In this document: one piece after another, positions 1 to 10,865 of the stretch | Position numbering within the stretch: position 1 is the first letter of the stretch | Layout: the number at the start of each line of letters is the position of its first letter | Assembly (NCBI RefSeq): GCF_000967725.1 | Contig: NZ_JXYE01000010.1 | Location: 1-64,000, forward strand | From: Loktanella sp. S4079 | GTDB taxonomy: Bacteria; Pseudomonadota; Alphaproteobacteria; Rhodobacterales; Rhodobacteraceae | Direction: 5' to 3' | DNA: 64,000 nt | Made by a program: the position numbers and the translations under genes | The notes under the pieces: generated by a model | What the model was told of the DNA's origin: nothing | Databases searched by the model: none | What the model saw: only the letters and a program-made list of their open reading frames with translations

Positions 1-16
1 GGGTTGTGAATTTGGT

Positions 17-65
17 AAAAAGGGGTTGCGGGTGATTGTTGGTGGGCTTAGAACCCCCTTTTTCA
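17..65 (+). terminator. Possible terminator of an upstream gene
   Basis: A run AAAAAGGGGTT at 17-27 can pair with AACCCCCTTTTT at 52-63, with one bulged C and a loop of about 24 bases. The second arm ends in five T. This could be the terminator of a gene lying left of the window. The long loop and the bulge keep confidence low, and no gene end is visible to anchor it. Confidence 0.25.
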
Positions 66-273
66 AGAAAATCGACATTTTTTGCATCTTTATTAAATTA
101 TAACGTATTTTCAATGACTTACAGGCAAAGCAAATCTACTCTATCGAAAACCTATGCGCATTTCTTACGCAAAGATTAAACTTTGCCGCGCCTGATATGA
201 GTTATCCACAGAACAACCCACAGCGAGGCGATGAATCAACGCGAGTCAGGCCAAGAATCCCGCAGAGTATTAC
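66..273. other. AT-rich gene-free leader with a DnaA box and GANTC sites
   Basis: No gene is supported here. Positions 66-180 are clearly AT-rich compared with the rest of the window. They are followed by a perfect DnaA box at 202-210 and three GANTC methylation sites (233-237, 243-247, 255-259) within 27 bases. An AT-rich tract beside a DnaA box resembles part of a replication or DnaA-regulated region, but only one box was found, so an origin is not supported. It may instead be the promoter region of a gene to the left. Confidence 0.35.
202..210 (+). promoter_or_regulatory. DnaA box
   Basis: TTATCCACA matches the high-affinity DnaA box consensus exactly. It lies at the edge of an AT-rich tract. 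A single box can occur by chance or regulate a nearby promoter. Confidence 0.4.
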
Positions 274-305
274 GAAAATAAAAACCCCGACCTAAGGCCG
301 GGGTT
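274..305 (-). terminator. Rho-independent terminator of the MurF-like operon
   Basis: Read on the minus strand, AACCCCGGCC pairs with GGTCGGGGTT (ten pairs, one G-U, three-base loop). It is followed by TTTTATTTT. It lies 28 bases after the stop codon of the MurF-like gene, so it ends the two-gene minus-strand operon. Confidence 0.8.
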
Positions 306-332
306 GGTAAGTGTTCGAACTCGTCGAGCGAT

Positions 333-1913
333 TCAGAGCAAGCGCTGCTCTTCGAGCAAGTCGGGGAGATCGTTTTCATAAAGAACGACATCGTCGGGTG
401 TAATGTCGGCATCAATCTTGGCGCGGGCCTCATAGAAAGAGGCGACAGTGACAACCTTAACACGCGATTGATCCAGCCCATCGACAAAGCTGCGGATACG
501 CGAAGGATTCACTATGTATATAGTGTCGCAAAATTCATTGCAGGTTTCGGCAAGACGAACGTGGACAGCATCGTGTTCCATCCCCAGCTCCGCAACACCG
601 GGCGTGACTAGGATTGCGCGGCCGCCCCGCTCTTTGGCGAGATCATGCAAAGTTGCCACCGCAGCCTTAAAGCCCAGTTCATTCGCATTATAGGCATCAT
701 CCAAAACCAGCGGCTCACCTGGGTTTTCGATCTTTTGCAAACGATGCGGGATTTGGGAAACTGTTTTCGTAAAGAAGGGCAGTTCTTGGGCAACCTTGGG
801 GTCAACCAAGAGCGTCAGAACAACAGCAAGTGCTGCGTTCATCACATTATGATCCCCCAGCAACGGGAGATCAAAGCTCAGGTCAGCATGCGTGCCATCG
901 ACCCAGTGGAGGCCGATAGTCCAGCCGCCACCCGCAGCAGCCTGTGCGTTGACAATAACATCTGCGTTTTCGGCGCTGACAGTCACAACCTGACGACCGT
1001 ATTTTTCCTTGAGCGTCGCAAAAGGAGCGTGGCGGAGAACCTCTGCGTTGATCACCGCTGCACCACCATTGCTACAGACATATTCGACCAGTTCCGACTT
1101 TGCCCGCGCGATTGCGTCGATACTGCCAAAGCGTTCTGTATGGGCATCACCCACCGCAGTTACGATCCCAACGGTCGGCTGCGCAAAATCGCAAAGCCGT
1201 TTGATCGACCCTTCGCCATAGGCACCCATCTCGGCGATGAAATATTTGTGCGACCATTGCAAACGCTGTCGGATATGCCGGGTCAGACCAAGCACAGTAT
1301 TGATGCTCCCCCGGCTATAAAACACTGGTGCGGACCCTTCGAGGATCTCAGCAAGAATGTGTTTCACAGTCGTCTTGCCGAAACTGCCAGTGATCCCGAT
1401 CCGCTGCGGATCCATGCGGGCCAGCTTTTCTTTGGCTTCGGCTATGTATTTGTCGTTGATCCGTGATTGAAATGGCACCAACAAACGGTTCGCAGCAATC
1501 AAGGCGAGCGGAGCCACCTGAATAGTGATGATCGCAAAGATCAACCAGCATAGGCTGAGTAGGAATGGCGCGACTAACATTGCGGCGGCGAGATAGTAGA
1601 TACGCTGCGCGCGCTCGGTCATCGCCAGAGGCTTTTTAAACCGATAGCGTTTCTCGTCCCAGGTAATGGCAAGCAAAGCACCAGCAAGCAGCAACAACAC
1701 GAATGCGCTGCCGCCCGCCGCCCAGTTCAACACCAAAGCCACCAAGATGACACCGCTCGCGCGCAAATCATAAAGCCGCACCGACTTGATCGCGCTGAGA
1801 TAGCGGGCTCCGTCATATTCCTCTTGTTGAAAATAGGCGAGCAACGTGCGCAACCGCGTGTGCAGCAGCACCCCCAAAGCACCAAGGACGATGAGTTTAG
1901 CTAGGATAATCAT
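333..1913 (-). CDS. Membrane-anchored MurF-like amide ligase
   Basis: ATP-dependent peptide ligase of the Mur ligase superfamily, 526 aa. The first 150 residues hold about four hydrophobic segments in place of the UDP-MurNAc-binding domain of true MurF. The ATP loop GITGSFGKTT lies at 173-182. A central GDAHTERFGS motif and a C-terminal part with DDAYNAN and AELGMEHDAVH are characteristic of MurF. The ATG overlaps the stop of the upstream hydrolase gene (ATGA), so the two are translationally coupled. Catalysis of ATP-driven amide-bond formation is likely from the family. The substrate is unknown, and the membrane anchor suggests a lipid-linked or membrane-delivered one. It is unlikely to be the essential MurF, which normally sits in the mra cluster. 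Confidence 0.8.
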   Translation of the reverse strand: MIILAKLIVLGALGVLLHTRLRTLLAYFQQEEYDGARYLSAIKSVRLYDLRASGVILVALVLNWAAGGSAFVLLLLAGALLAITWDEKRYRFKKPLAMTERAQRIYYLAAAMLVAPFLLSLCWLIFAIITIQVAPLALIAANRLLVPFQSRINDKYIAEAKEKLARMDPQRIGITGSFGKTTVKHILAEILEGSAPVFYSRGSINTVLGLTRHIRQRLQWSHKYFIAEMGAYGEGSIKRLCDFAQPTVGIVTAVGDAHTERFGSIDAIARAKSELVEYVCSNGGAAVINAEVLRHAPFATLKEKYGRQVVTVSAENADVIVNAQAAAGGGWTIGLHWVDGTHADLSFDLPLLGDHNVMNAALAVVLTLLVDPKVAQELPFFTKTVSQIPHRLQKIENPGEPLVLDDAYNANELGFKAAVATLHDLAKERGGRAILVTPGVAELGMEHDAVHVRLAETCNEFCDTIYIVNPSRIRSFVDGLDQSRVKVVTVASFYEARAKIDADITPDDVVLYENDLPDLLEEQRLL

Positions 1914-2668
1914 TGGGCGGCCTCGGTCAGGATGTCTTTGATCACATTTGCAATCTGGTGACGCCCGCGCGTCAGGATAGAAAGGTGATCAAACTCTGGG
2001 CATTCGGTGTAGGTGGAATGCGGGATATGCGCGTGTAACACCCGACCTTCGGCAGGCGGCGTGGCGGTATCTTTGCTACCGTAGATCAGATGTGTCGGTG
2101 CAATAATCCGGCCCACTTCGTTTGTTTGGTCTTCTTTCACGGTCTGCAAAAAGATGTCGCGCATTCCGATTTCACGACTATGGACGTAATCTGCGCTGCC
2201 GTATTCTTTTTCGAGTGCGATAATCTCGTATTCATCGGTTGCGCGGGCCTTTTTGCGTTTGAACATCGCGCTGCGCCATTGGCCGCGCAGTTGTTTCCAC
2301 GTGGACGGGGGCAGCTTTACCCCTGCGCCCGCAGCAATAACCATATGCGAAATCGGGCTTTGTGGTTGAGCAGCCAACCGCAAGCCAACGCGACCGCCAA
2401 AACTATGTCCCACCCAGATGCAGGGCTGATCGCCAAGTTTGTCCGCAAGAACGCGACGCATATGGTCGGCATAGTCATGTGTATCCCATGCTTCATCAGG
2501 CCGGGGCGTTTCACCAAAACCGGGCAGATCGAACAGAATGCAGCGCGCCTGCCCCGCGATCAATTCCGCCACGGGCAGAAAATCTGCATGGGTTCGCCCC
2601 CAACCGTGGGCAAAGACAACAACGGGTCCATCTGGCTGCCCCAGTTCGACGCTTGCGATTGGCTTCAT
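1910..2668 (-). CDS. Alpha/beta hydrolase
   Basis: Alpha/beta-fold serine hydrolase. Numbering from an ATG at 2674, six bases upstream of the start chosen here, the oxyanion motif HGWG is at 23-26, the nucleophile Ser91 is in GHSFGG, and Asp202 (GSKD) and His230 complete the triad. No signal peptide is seen, so it is probably cytoplasmic. An AAGGTGA ribosome site is better spaced for the ATG at 2668 than for the one at 2674. It is the first gene of a two-gene operon with the MurF-like ligase and is divergent from the Ddl-like ligase. It may hydrolyse an ester or peptide product of these ligases. The substrate cannot be read from sequence. Confidence 0.8.
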   Translation of the reverse strand: MKPIASVELGQPDGPVVVFAHGWGRTHADFLPVAELIAGQARCILFDLPGFGETPRPDEAWDTHDYADHMRRVLADKLGDQPCIWVGHSFGGRVGLRLAAQPQSPISHMVIAAGAGVKLPPSTWKQLRGQWRSAMFKRKKARATDEYEIIALEKEYGSADYVHSREIGMRDIFLQTVKEDQTNEVGRIIAPTHLIYGSKDTATPPAEGRVLHAHIPHSTYTECPEFDHLSILTRGRHQIANVIKDILTEAAQ

Positions 2669-2771
2669 CCGCATTCACCTTTTTATCTATTGGCACCACC
2701 TGCTGTGGCGCTTGCCTGCCCTTGGACGTATAACTATCACTGAGGCAAACGATATTCTAGGACAGTACAAC
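2669..2771. promoter_or_regulatory. Divergent promoter region between hydrolase and Ddl-like genes
   Basis: About 100 bases separate the two opposed start codons, so both promoters must lie here. An AGGA at 2759-2762 serves as ribosome site for the GTG start at 2772. No clear operator palindrome was recognised. Confidence 0.45.
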
Positions 2772-3944
2772 GTGACCAAGCTAAATATAGCAGTTGTCTT
2801 TGGCGGACCCACCCAAGAACACGATGTGAGCGTTGTCAGCGCCCAACAATTGATGGACGCCGCAGATCTGCGCAAATTGAACATCATTCCTGTGTACTTG
2901 GATTTCGAAGGGCGATTTATGCATGGGCCGCGCCTGCGCGACCTTGCTGCATTTCGGCCCCGGCCCGGCGGGTTAAAGCAGGTTACATTTGCGTGGGGCG
3001 ACAATGGCCCTTGCATTAATGCCGCTGATGGCAGCTGGTCCCAGAATATTGATTGCGTTCTGCCCGTGTTCCATGGCCCCTATGGCGAAGACGGCCGCAT
3101 CCAAGGCATGATGGAATTGCTGGGTATTCCTGTCACCGGGTTTAACGCCACAAATTCGGCCATTGCGATGCGCAAAGACGCGACCAAGGCGCTCGTGCAA
3201 ACCGTCGGTGTAAACGTTGTTGACCACGTGATCGCAAATCACGCGACAATGAAAAACCCCAAGGCATTCGCGCAAAAAGTCGCGCAACAGATCGGATACC
3301 CCGCGATTGTGAAACCCGCCAACCTTGGGTCCAGCATTGGGGTCGGCATTGCGACTGACGATGACACGCTCATCGCGCTCAGCCAATCCGTCTTGCGCGA
3401 AGATGGGTTTGCACTCGTGGAACCACAGGTCCAAAACCTAGTGGAATATAACATCGCGCTGACCTACCGTGATGGAGAGATTTACCACTCTGCCATTGAA
3501 CGCCCAAAAACATCCGCTGATCTTTTGGACTTTAAGGAAAAGTATCTTGCCTCTGGTGATGGCGCCCCGCCCAAAAAGGGCGGCAAGCTGGGGAATTCCC
3601 CCGTGCCATCACAGGGGATGTTATCACTGACACGCGACATCAACCCCGACATTCCAGTAGGCCTCAAGGCGCGCATCCACGAATACGCATCGGCTGCATT
3701 TTCGGTTCTTGGCCTGCGTGGCGCGCCGCGCATCGACTTTATGGTGAATAGCGAAACCGAAGAACTGTGGTTCAACGAAATCAACCCGATCCCCGGTTCA
3801 TACGGGTTCTTCCTTTGGGAAGCAGCAGAACCGCAATTGTTGTTTTCAGAGTTGATCCAGCATCTCGTCGAAGAAGCCATCAGTGATAGCCTTAAGTCAT
3901 TCGATGATCCGGTGCCGCAAGGGGCGCATCTACTTCCCCGCTAA
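2772..3944 (+). CDS. D-alanine-D-alanine ligase-like ATP-grasp protein
   Basis: ATP-grasp ligase related to Ddl, about 390 aa from a GTG start with AGGA nine bases upstream. The N-terminus has the Ddl-type VVFGGPTQEHDVSVVSA motif, followed by FHGPYGEDGRIQG and a middle KPANLGSSIGVG loop. The C-terminal NEINPIPGS replaces the usual NxxPG metal-binding motif and keeps its two metal ligands. At about 390 aa it is longer than typical Ddl (about 310 aa), with an insertion around the GDGAPPKKGGK stretch. It joins two amino acids or similar acids with ATP. Context with a MurF-like ligase and an M15 peptidase suggests a dipeptide-building side pathway. Whether the product is D-Ala-D-Ala cannot be decided. 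Confidence 0.82.
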   Translation: MTKLNIAVVFGGPTQEHDVSVVSAQQLMDAADLRKLNIIPVYLDFEGRFMHGPRLRDLAAFRPRPGGLKQVTFAWGDNGPCINAADGSWSQNIDCVLPVFHGPYGEDGRIQGMMELLGIPVTGFNATNSAIAMRKDATKALVQTVGVNVVDHVIANHATMKNPKAFAQKVAQQIGYPAIVKPANLGSSIGVGIATDDDTLIALSQSVLREDGFALVEPQVQNLVEYNIALTYRDGEIYHSAIERPKTSADLLDFKEKYLASGDGAPPKKGGKLGNSPVPSQGMLSLTRDINPDIPVGLKARIHEYASAAFSVLGLRGAPRIDFMVNSETEELWFNEINPIPGSYGFFLWEAAEPQLLFSELIQHLVEEAISDSLKSFDDPVPQGAHLLPR

Positions 3945-4430
3945 GTCGAAGTAATGAAAACCGTCATGGAAGGTGTCGCCGTCAAAGGTCGACACCTTTT
4001 TTCTATTCCCTGCGGCCACACACGACACGTGCACCCAGCCATATTCGCCGCAACGCGGGTCGAATTTTTCAAGGATCAGTTCATCAAAGTCTGTGTTCTC
4101 GATGATCCAAAGCGCGAGCGTGTCATTCGCAATACCGCCCATCATGATATCTGCCGCCTCGCCGCGCAGATGCTGTGAATCAGGCAAACCACCAATTTCC
4201 GTATTCAGGGTTGGGCAGCGATAGCCGCTGGTGACAAAGAGCGGCAGGTCAAAATGATCGATCGCGGGCTGCAAAACCTGACGGCAAAGGCGGGTAAGAT
4301 TTTCAACCACATCCGCATCATGTGGCAGATTGTAGATCCCCTGCTCTGCCGCAGTATCGCTCTGGCATAGGGTAAACAGATCAAGATCCGTCGAAAGCAT
4401 CGGGTTGAGCGGGTTATTCTTGTAGTTCAC
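3930..4430 (-). CDS. M15-family D-Ala-D-Ala carboxypeptidase-like protein
   Basis: Zinc peptidase of the M15 (VanY / phage endolysin) group, about 166 aa. SGYRCPTLN, SQHLRGEAADI and GWVHVSC give the HxxxxxxD...H metal site. No signal peptide is visible. The start is taken as GTG at 4430, which overlaps the oxyR stop (GTGA) and has AGGGCA upstream. An ATG at 4400 is an alternative. The stop lies inside the end of the convergent Ddl-like gene, giving a 15-base tail-to-tail overlap. It would cleave D,D- or L,D-peptide bonds. Coupling to oxyR is unexpected for such an enzyme. Confidence 0.75.
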   Translation of the reverse strand: MNYKNNPLNPMLSTDLDLFTLCQSDTAAEQGIYNLPHDADVVENLTRLCRQVLQPAIDHFDLPLFVTSGYRCPTLNTEIGGLPDSQHLRGEAADIMMGGIANDTLALWIIENTDFDELILEKFDPRCGEYGWVHVSCVAAGNRKKVSTFDGDTFHDGFHYFDLAGK

Positions 4431-5317
4431 GGTTGCCCTGCCTTTCGCACGATATCGCATAGCGCGTCGAATTGATGCGCCAATGGGTTGGTGCTGCGCC
4501 AGACCATACCGACCGTCCGGCTAGGCTGACGTCCTGAAAAACGGTTCACGCAAACCGGCGCGGCGCGCGCCTCAACCGGGATCGCCATTTCTGGGATCAG
4601 CGTCACACCAATTCCTGCACCAACCATCTGCACAAGCGTGGACAATGAACTGCCGTCCAATCCTTCGCGCGGGATGGCAGTTTGCATATTGCAAAAGGAT
4701 AACGCCTGATCACGAAAACAATGCCCCTCTTCGAGCAAAAGCAAACGCATCGCCCGCAAGGCATCGGGGCTCGGCACGGGCAAGCCCGCCTCTGATTCAT
4801 GGCGAACCAGCACCATATTTTCGTCGAACAGCGGCACTTCGGTGATCCATGGTTCCGACACTGGCAACGCCACAATCGCCAAATCAATCTGTCCGTCGCC
4901 CAATTCTTCGATCAATCTGGGCGTTACGGTTTCGCGGATGTGCACATCCAGCTCAGGGTGCTGATCATCCAGATGACGAATAAGGCTCGGCAATAGATAT
5001 GGTGCAATCGTTGGAATCACCCCGATCCGCAAACGCCCATACAGGCCACCACGGGCTGCGCGCGCCATTTCGGCCAGCTCATCAACTGACTGAAGAATCG
5101 TTCGCGCGCGATTCGCAAAGCTCTCACCAAATGATGTCAGGCGCACATGGCGTGGGCTTCGTTCAAACAACGGTGTGCCCAGCCCCTCTTCGAGTTCCTT
5201 GATCTGAACTGAAAGCGCAGGCTGTGAAATTGCACAGGCATCCGCCGCACGCCCAAAATGCCCATGCCTTGCGAGGGCTTCGAAATAACGCAACTGTTTC
5301 AGTGTGAGGTTTTTCAT
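4427..5317 (-). CDS. oxyR: Peroxide-sensing LysR-type regulator OxyR
   Basis: LysR-type activator of peroxide defence, 296 aa. It has an N-terminal winged helix (residues 1-60, SQPALSVQIKELEEGLG) and a C-terminal sensor domain. The redox motif EGHCFRDQALSFC gives Cys200 and Cys209, matching Cys199 and Cys208 of the E. coli protein. It is divergent from katG, the usual OxyR target, with 143 bases between them. Disulfide formation by hydrogen peroxide should switch it to an activator. Its stop overlaps the GTG of the M15 peptidase gene, so the two share one transcript. Confidence 0.92.
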   Translation of the reverse strand: MKNLTLKQLRYFEALARHGHFGRAADACAISQPALSVQIKELEEGLGTPLFERSPRHVRLTSFGESFANRARTILQSVDELAEMARAARGGLYGRLRIGVIPTIAPYLLPSLIRHLDDQHPELDVHIRETVTPRLIEELGDGQIDLAIVALPVSEPWITEVPLFDENMVLVRHESEAGLPVPSPDALRAMRLLLLEEGHCFRDQALSFCNMQTAIPREGLDGSSLSTLVQMVGAGIGVTLIPEMAIPVEARAAPVCVNRFSGRQPSRTVGMVWRSTNPLAHQFDALCDIVRKAGQP

Positions 5318-7674
<2,357 letters not shown>

Positions 7675-7693
7675 TCCCGCTCACGGACAAACA

Positions 7694-7731
7694 AAAAGGG
7701 CGCGACCAGCGATGGCCGCGCCCTTATTTTT
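7694..7731. terminator. Bidirectional terminator between katG and the RND pump
   Basis: AAGGGCGCG (7696-7704) and CGCGCCCTT (7717-7725) form a nine-pair stem. It is followed by ATTTTT on the plus strand and preceded by AAAAA, which gives a T-run on the minus strand. It can end both katG and the convergent RND operon. Confidence 0.85.
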
Positions 7732-7745
7732 GGGTGAATGCGAGG

Positions 7746-10700
7746 TTATTCCGCAGGCATTGGCGCCGCATTTCCAACAAAACGGGACGCGCGCCGCTCG
7801 CCCAGCATCAGCATCGCAGGCGTGACAAGCAAGGTCAGCACCGTCGCAAAGACAAGGCCGCCTGCAATCGCGCTAGACAGTTCGGTCCACCATTGGCTGG
7901 ACGGCGCGCCATAGACGATTTCGCGGGTAAAGAAGTTGATGTTCAACCCGATCACCATCGGCATCAGACCAAGCGCAGTCGTCACCGAAGTCAGTACAAC
8001 AGGGCGTAAACGCTGCGCACCTGTGCGCAAAGCAGCCTCTAGCGAAGATAGCCCCTCTTGCTTGAATTCGTTGAATGCGTCGATCAACACGATGTTGTTG
8101 TTCACAACGATCCCGGCCAAAGCAATCACACCGATGCCTCCCATAACGACGCCGAACGGACGTCCGGTGATCATGAGGCCCAGCAACACACCAGCAATCG
8201 AGAAGATGATCGCGGACATCACGATAAACGCCTGCCAAAAGCTGTTGAACTGCGTCAACAAGATCACAAACATCAAACCAATCGCGGAAACAAAGGCACC
8301 CATCAAAAAGATCATGGACGACGCCTGATCTTCGGCTTCACCGCCGAATTTGACCTCGATACCCGCAGGCAGGCCCAAGCTATCAAGCGATGCTTCCAAG
8401 GCAACCGTCTGGTCGTTTGCCAAGACACCCGGCGCAACGTCAGCAGAAATCGAAACGACCCGCTCTTGGTCGATACGCGTGATGACCCCACTTCTTGGCG
8501 CAGGGATAAACGACACAAAATTCGAGATCGGCACCAGCCCAGAGGCTGTTGGAACGCGCAATGATTCCAGCTCGGCCAGTGTGCGATCCACAGCGGGGAA
8601 ACGCACAACGATATCGACCTCTTCGTCGGTGTCATCGGGGCGATAATCCGCAACTGTGATACCGCGTGTCAGCAACTGAACCGCCTGCCCAAGTAGCGCA
8701 ATGTCTGCACCGCTGCGCGCGGCCTCGGACCGATCAACACTGATCTGCCACTCTACGCCGGGGCTTGGGCGGCTATCCACAACGTCGATGAAACCACCCA
8801 TGCGTTCCATTTCATCTAGGATGATCTGAACGCTAGCCTCTTGGTCGGCATCGCTATTACCGCGGATTTCCAGATTGATTGGCTTACCGCCACCGGGGCC
8901 ACCCGAATCCGTTTGCACCTGCACGTCGATACCGGGGATCAGCGCCATATCGGCACGAATATCCTCGGCGATCAGGGCAACTGGACGGCGCGTGTCCCAT
9001 TCGTTCAGCTCAAGCTGGATTGAACCTATGACATCGCCGGTACTGGCCGAAGACCCAGAGCGCGCGTAGATGCTGGCAATCTCGTCATATGTTTCAAGCT
9101 TGGCCTCGACCTGACGGACCAGCGCATCTTGCTCGTAAACCGAGAAGTTGTCTTTGGCCCGGACCTCGACCTGCGCGTAGTCAGGTTCAACCGATGGGAA
9201 GAAGGTCAAACCGTTCCCAAAACTACCGTAGGCCACAAACGACCCCACCAGCGCCATCATCGCAAGGCTTAGCGTAATCCAAGGACGCAGCAGTGACCAT
9301 TCAAGGACGCGAACGTAGCCGCCCATAAAGCCAGTCATCTTGCGCGGATCGCCATGCTCGGCCGCATACATCTGCGACTTTGCCTTGGCGGATTGCGGCT
9401 GTCTTTTGCCGATCAAACCGCCAACGACCGGAATGAACACCAACGCCATGAACAATGACGCGGCCAACGTACAGATCACAGTGATCGGCAGGAATTTCAT
9501 GAACTGGCCAACAATGTCTTTCCAGAACAAGAGCGGCAAGAACACGCATAGTGTCGTCGCTGTAGACGCGATGATCGGCCACGCCATTCGTTTGGCGGCC
9601 TCTGCATAGGCTGCCTTTGGTGTGCGGCCTTCGTGCAAGTAGCGATCAGCAAGTTCGACGGTCACAATCGCGCCGTCCACAAGCATACCAACAACGAGAA
9701 TAAGCGAGAAGAGCACAACGATATTCATCGTGTAGCCCATCATATAGAGCACTGCGACGCCCGTGAGGAATGCACCGGGGATCGCAAGCCCCACCAATAG
9801 CGATGACCGGAAGCCAAGCGCGTAGACGACCACAACCATCACAAGGAAAATCGCCGCAATGACGTTGGCCTCTAGGTCGGACAACATCGAAACCACGGTT
9901 TCGCTTTCGTCCAATGTGTAGCGAATATGAACGCTCTCGGGCCATGCCTCGCTGGAACGGGATACGACTTCGCGCACTTCGGCAACGGTTTCGATGATAT
10001 TCGCACCAGCACGTTTCTTGATCTCAAGCGCAAGGGCGGGCTGGCCGTCAATCCGGGCGAAACCTGTTGGATCGACAAAAGTGCGTCGGATCGTTGCCAC
10101 ATCTCCAAAGGTCACAACGGTCTGCCCGCGAACCAAGATCGGCAATTCCATAACGTCTTCGAGATCTTCGATCAGGCCCGGCACTTTCAGCACAAGGCGC
10201 CCAGCTTCACTCTCGATTGCGCCAGCAGCGATCAACTGGTTGTTGCGTGTGATCGAGCCAATTAGTTCGTCGAAGGAAATGTTGTAGGTTTCAAAGACGG
10301 TTGGGTCGATCAAAACTTCAAGCAGCTCTGTCCGCTTACCACCAACGTCCACCTCAAGAACGCCGCTCAGGGCTTCGATGTCGTCTTTCAGGTCTTCTGT
10401 GATCGTGTTCAGTGTGCGCTCTGGCACCGGACCAGACAAAATCACAGTGAGAATGGGAAACAGCGCCGTGTTGATTTCAGTCACCGTAACATTGGCGTCC
10501 TGCGGCAATTCATTCTCGGCCTTGTCAGCGGCCTCGCGGACACGATCAAGCGCATCGTCTGCATCAAATCCGGGTTCAAACTCTAGCTGAACACTGGCGT
10601 GCCCTTCGCTGGCCATGCCCGTCATGGATTTGAGACCTGTAAGAGAGGCAAATTCAACCTCCATCGGGCCGATCAAAACGTCTTCGGCATCCTCAGGGGA

Positions 10701-10865
10701 AATACCATCCAACCCGGTCGAGACATAGACCATCGGAATTGGAACTTCGGGGTTACTTTCTTTGGGAATCGCTGAATAAGAAACGGCCCCAACCAATAAC
10801 AGGAAAACCAGCACAAGCTGGACAACCTTGCTCCGCTTAAAGGCGGCGTCAATCAAAGCATTCAT
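7746..10865 (-). CDS. RND-family efflux pump inner-membrane subunit
   Basis: Resistance-nodulation-division exporter, 1039 aa, with the usual duplicated layout: an N-terminal TM segment, porter domain, TM2-6 at about 335-480, TM7 near 530, a second porter domain and TM8-12. TM4 carries GMLVDGAIVTVE. It has one aspartate (Asp397), where AcrB-type pumps have two and many HAE pumps have Asp-Asp or Asp-Asn. It forms a proton-driven pump with the adaptor encoded upstream, whose stop overlaps this ATG by four bases. No outer-membrane channel gene is adjacent, so a TolC from elsewhere is presumably used. The substrate is not predictable. Confidence 0.92.
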   Translation of the reverse strand: MNALIDAAFKRSKVVQLVLVFLLLVGAVSYSAIPKESNPEVPIPMVYVSTGLDGISPEDAEDVLIGPMEVEFASLTGLKSMTGMASEGHASVQLEFEPGFDADDALDRVREAADKAENELPQDANVTVTEINTALFPILTVILSGPVPERTLNTITEDLKDDIEALSGVLEVDVGGKRTELLEVLIDPTVFETYNISFDELIGSITRNNQLIAAGAIESEAGRLVLKVPGLIEDLEDVMELPILVRGQTVVTFGDVATIRRTFVDPTGFARIDGQPALALEIKKRAGANIIETVAEVREVVSRSSEAWPESVHIRYTLDESETVVSMLSDLEANVIAAIFLVMVVVVYALGFRSSLLVGLAIPGAFLTGVAVLYMMGYTMNIVVLFSLILVVGMLVDGAIVTVELADRYLHEGRTPKAAYAEAAKRMAWPIIASTATTLCVFLPLLFWKDIVGQFMKFLPITVICTLAASLFMALVFIPVVGGLIGKRQPQSAKAKSQMYAAEHGDPRKMTGFMGGYVRVLEWSLLRPWITLSLAMMALVGSFVAYGSFGNGLTFFPSVEPDYAQVEVRAKDNFSVYEQDALVRQVEAKLETYDEIASIYARSGSSASTGDVIGSIQLELNEWDTRRPVALIAEDIRADMALIPGIDVQVQTDSGGPGGGKPINLEIRGNSDADQEASVQIILDEMERMGGFIDVVDSRPSPGVEWQISVDRSEAARSGADIALLGQAVQLLTRGITVADYRPDDTDEEVDIVVRFPAVDRTLAELESLRVPTASGLVPISNFVSFIPAPRSGVITRIDQERVVSISADVAPGVLANDQTVALEASLDSLGLPAGIEVKFGGEAEDQASSMIFLMGAFVSAIGLMFVILLTQFNSFWQAFIVMSAIIFSIAGVLLGLMITGRPFGVVMGGIGVIALAGIVVNNNIVLIDAFNEFKQEGLSSLEAALRTGAQRLRPVVLTSVTTALGLMPMVIGLNINFFTREIVYGAPSSQWWTELSSAIAGGLVFATVLTLLVTPAMLMLGERRASRFVGNAAPMPAE

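Noticed and set aside
202..210. Chromosome origin
   Set aside because: Only one DnaA box was found and none of the usual origin neighbours (dnaA, hemE, parAB) is in the window.
645..1466. 273-codon plus-strand frame opposite the MurF-like gene
   Set aside because: The minus-strand frame has clear Mur ligase motifs, while this one has none.
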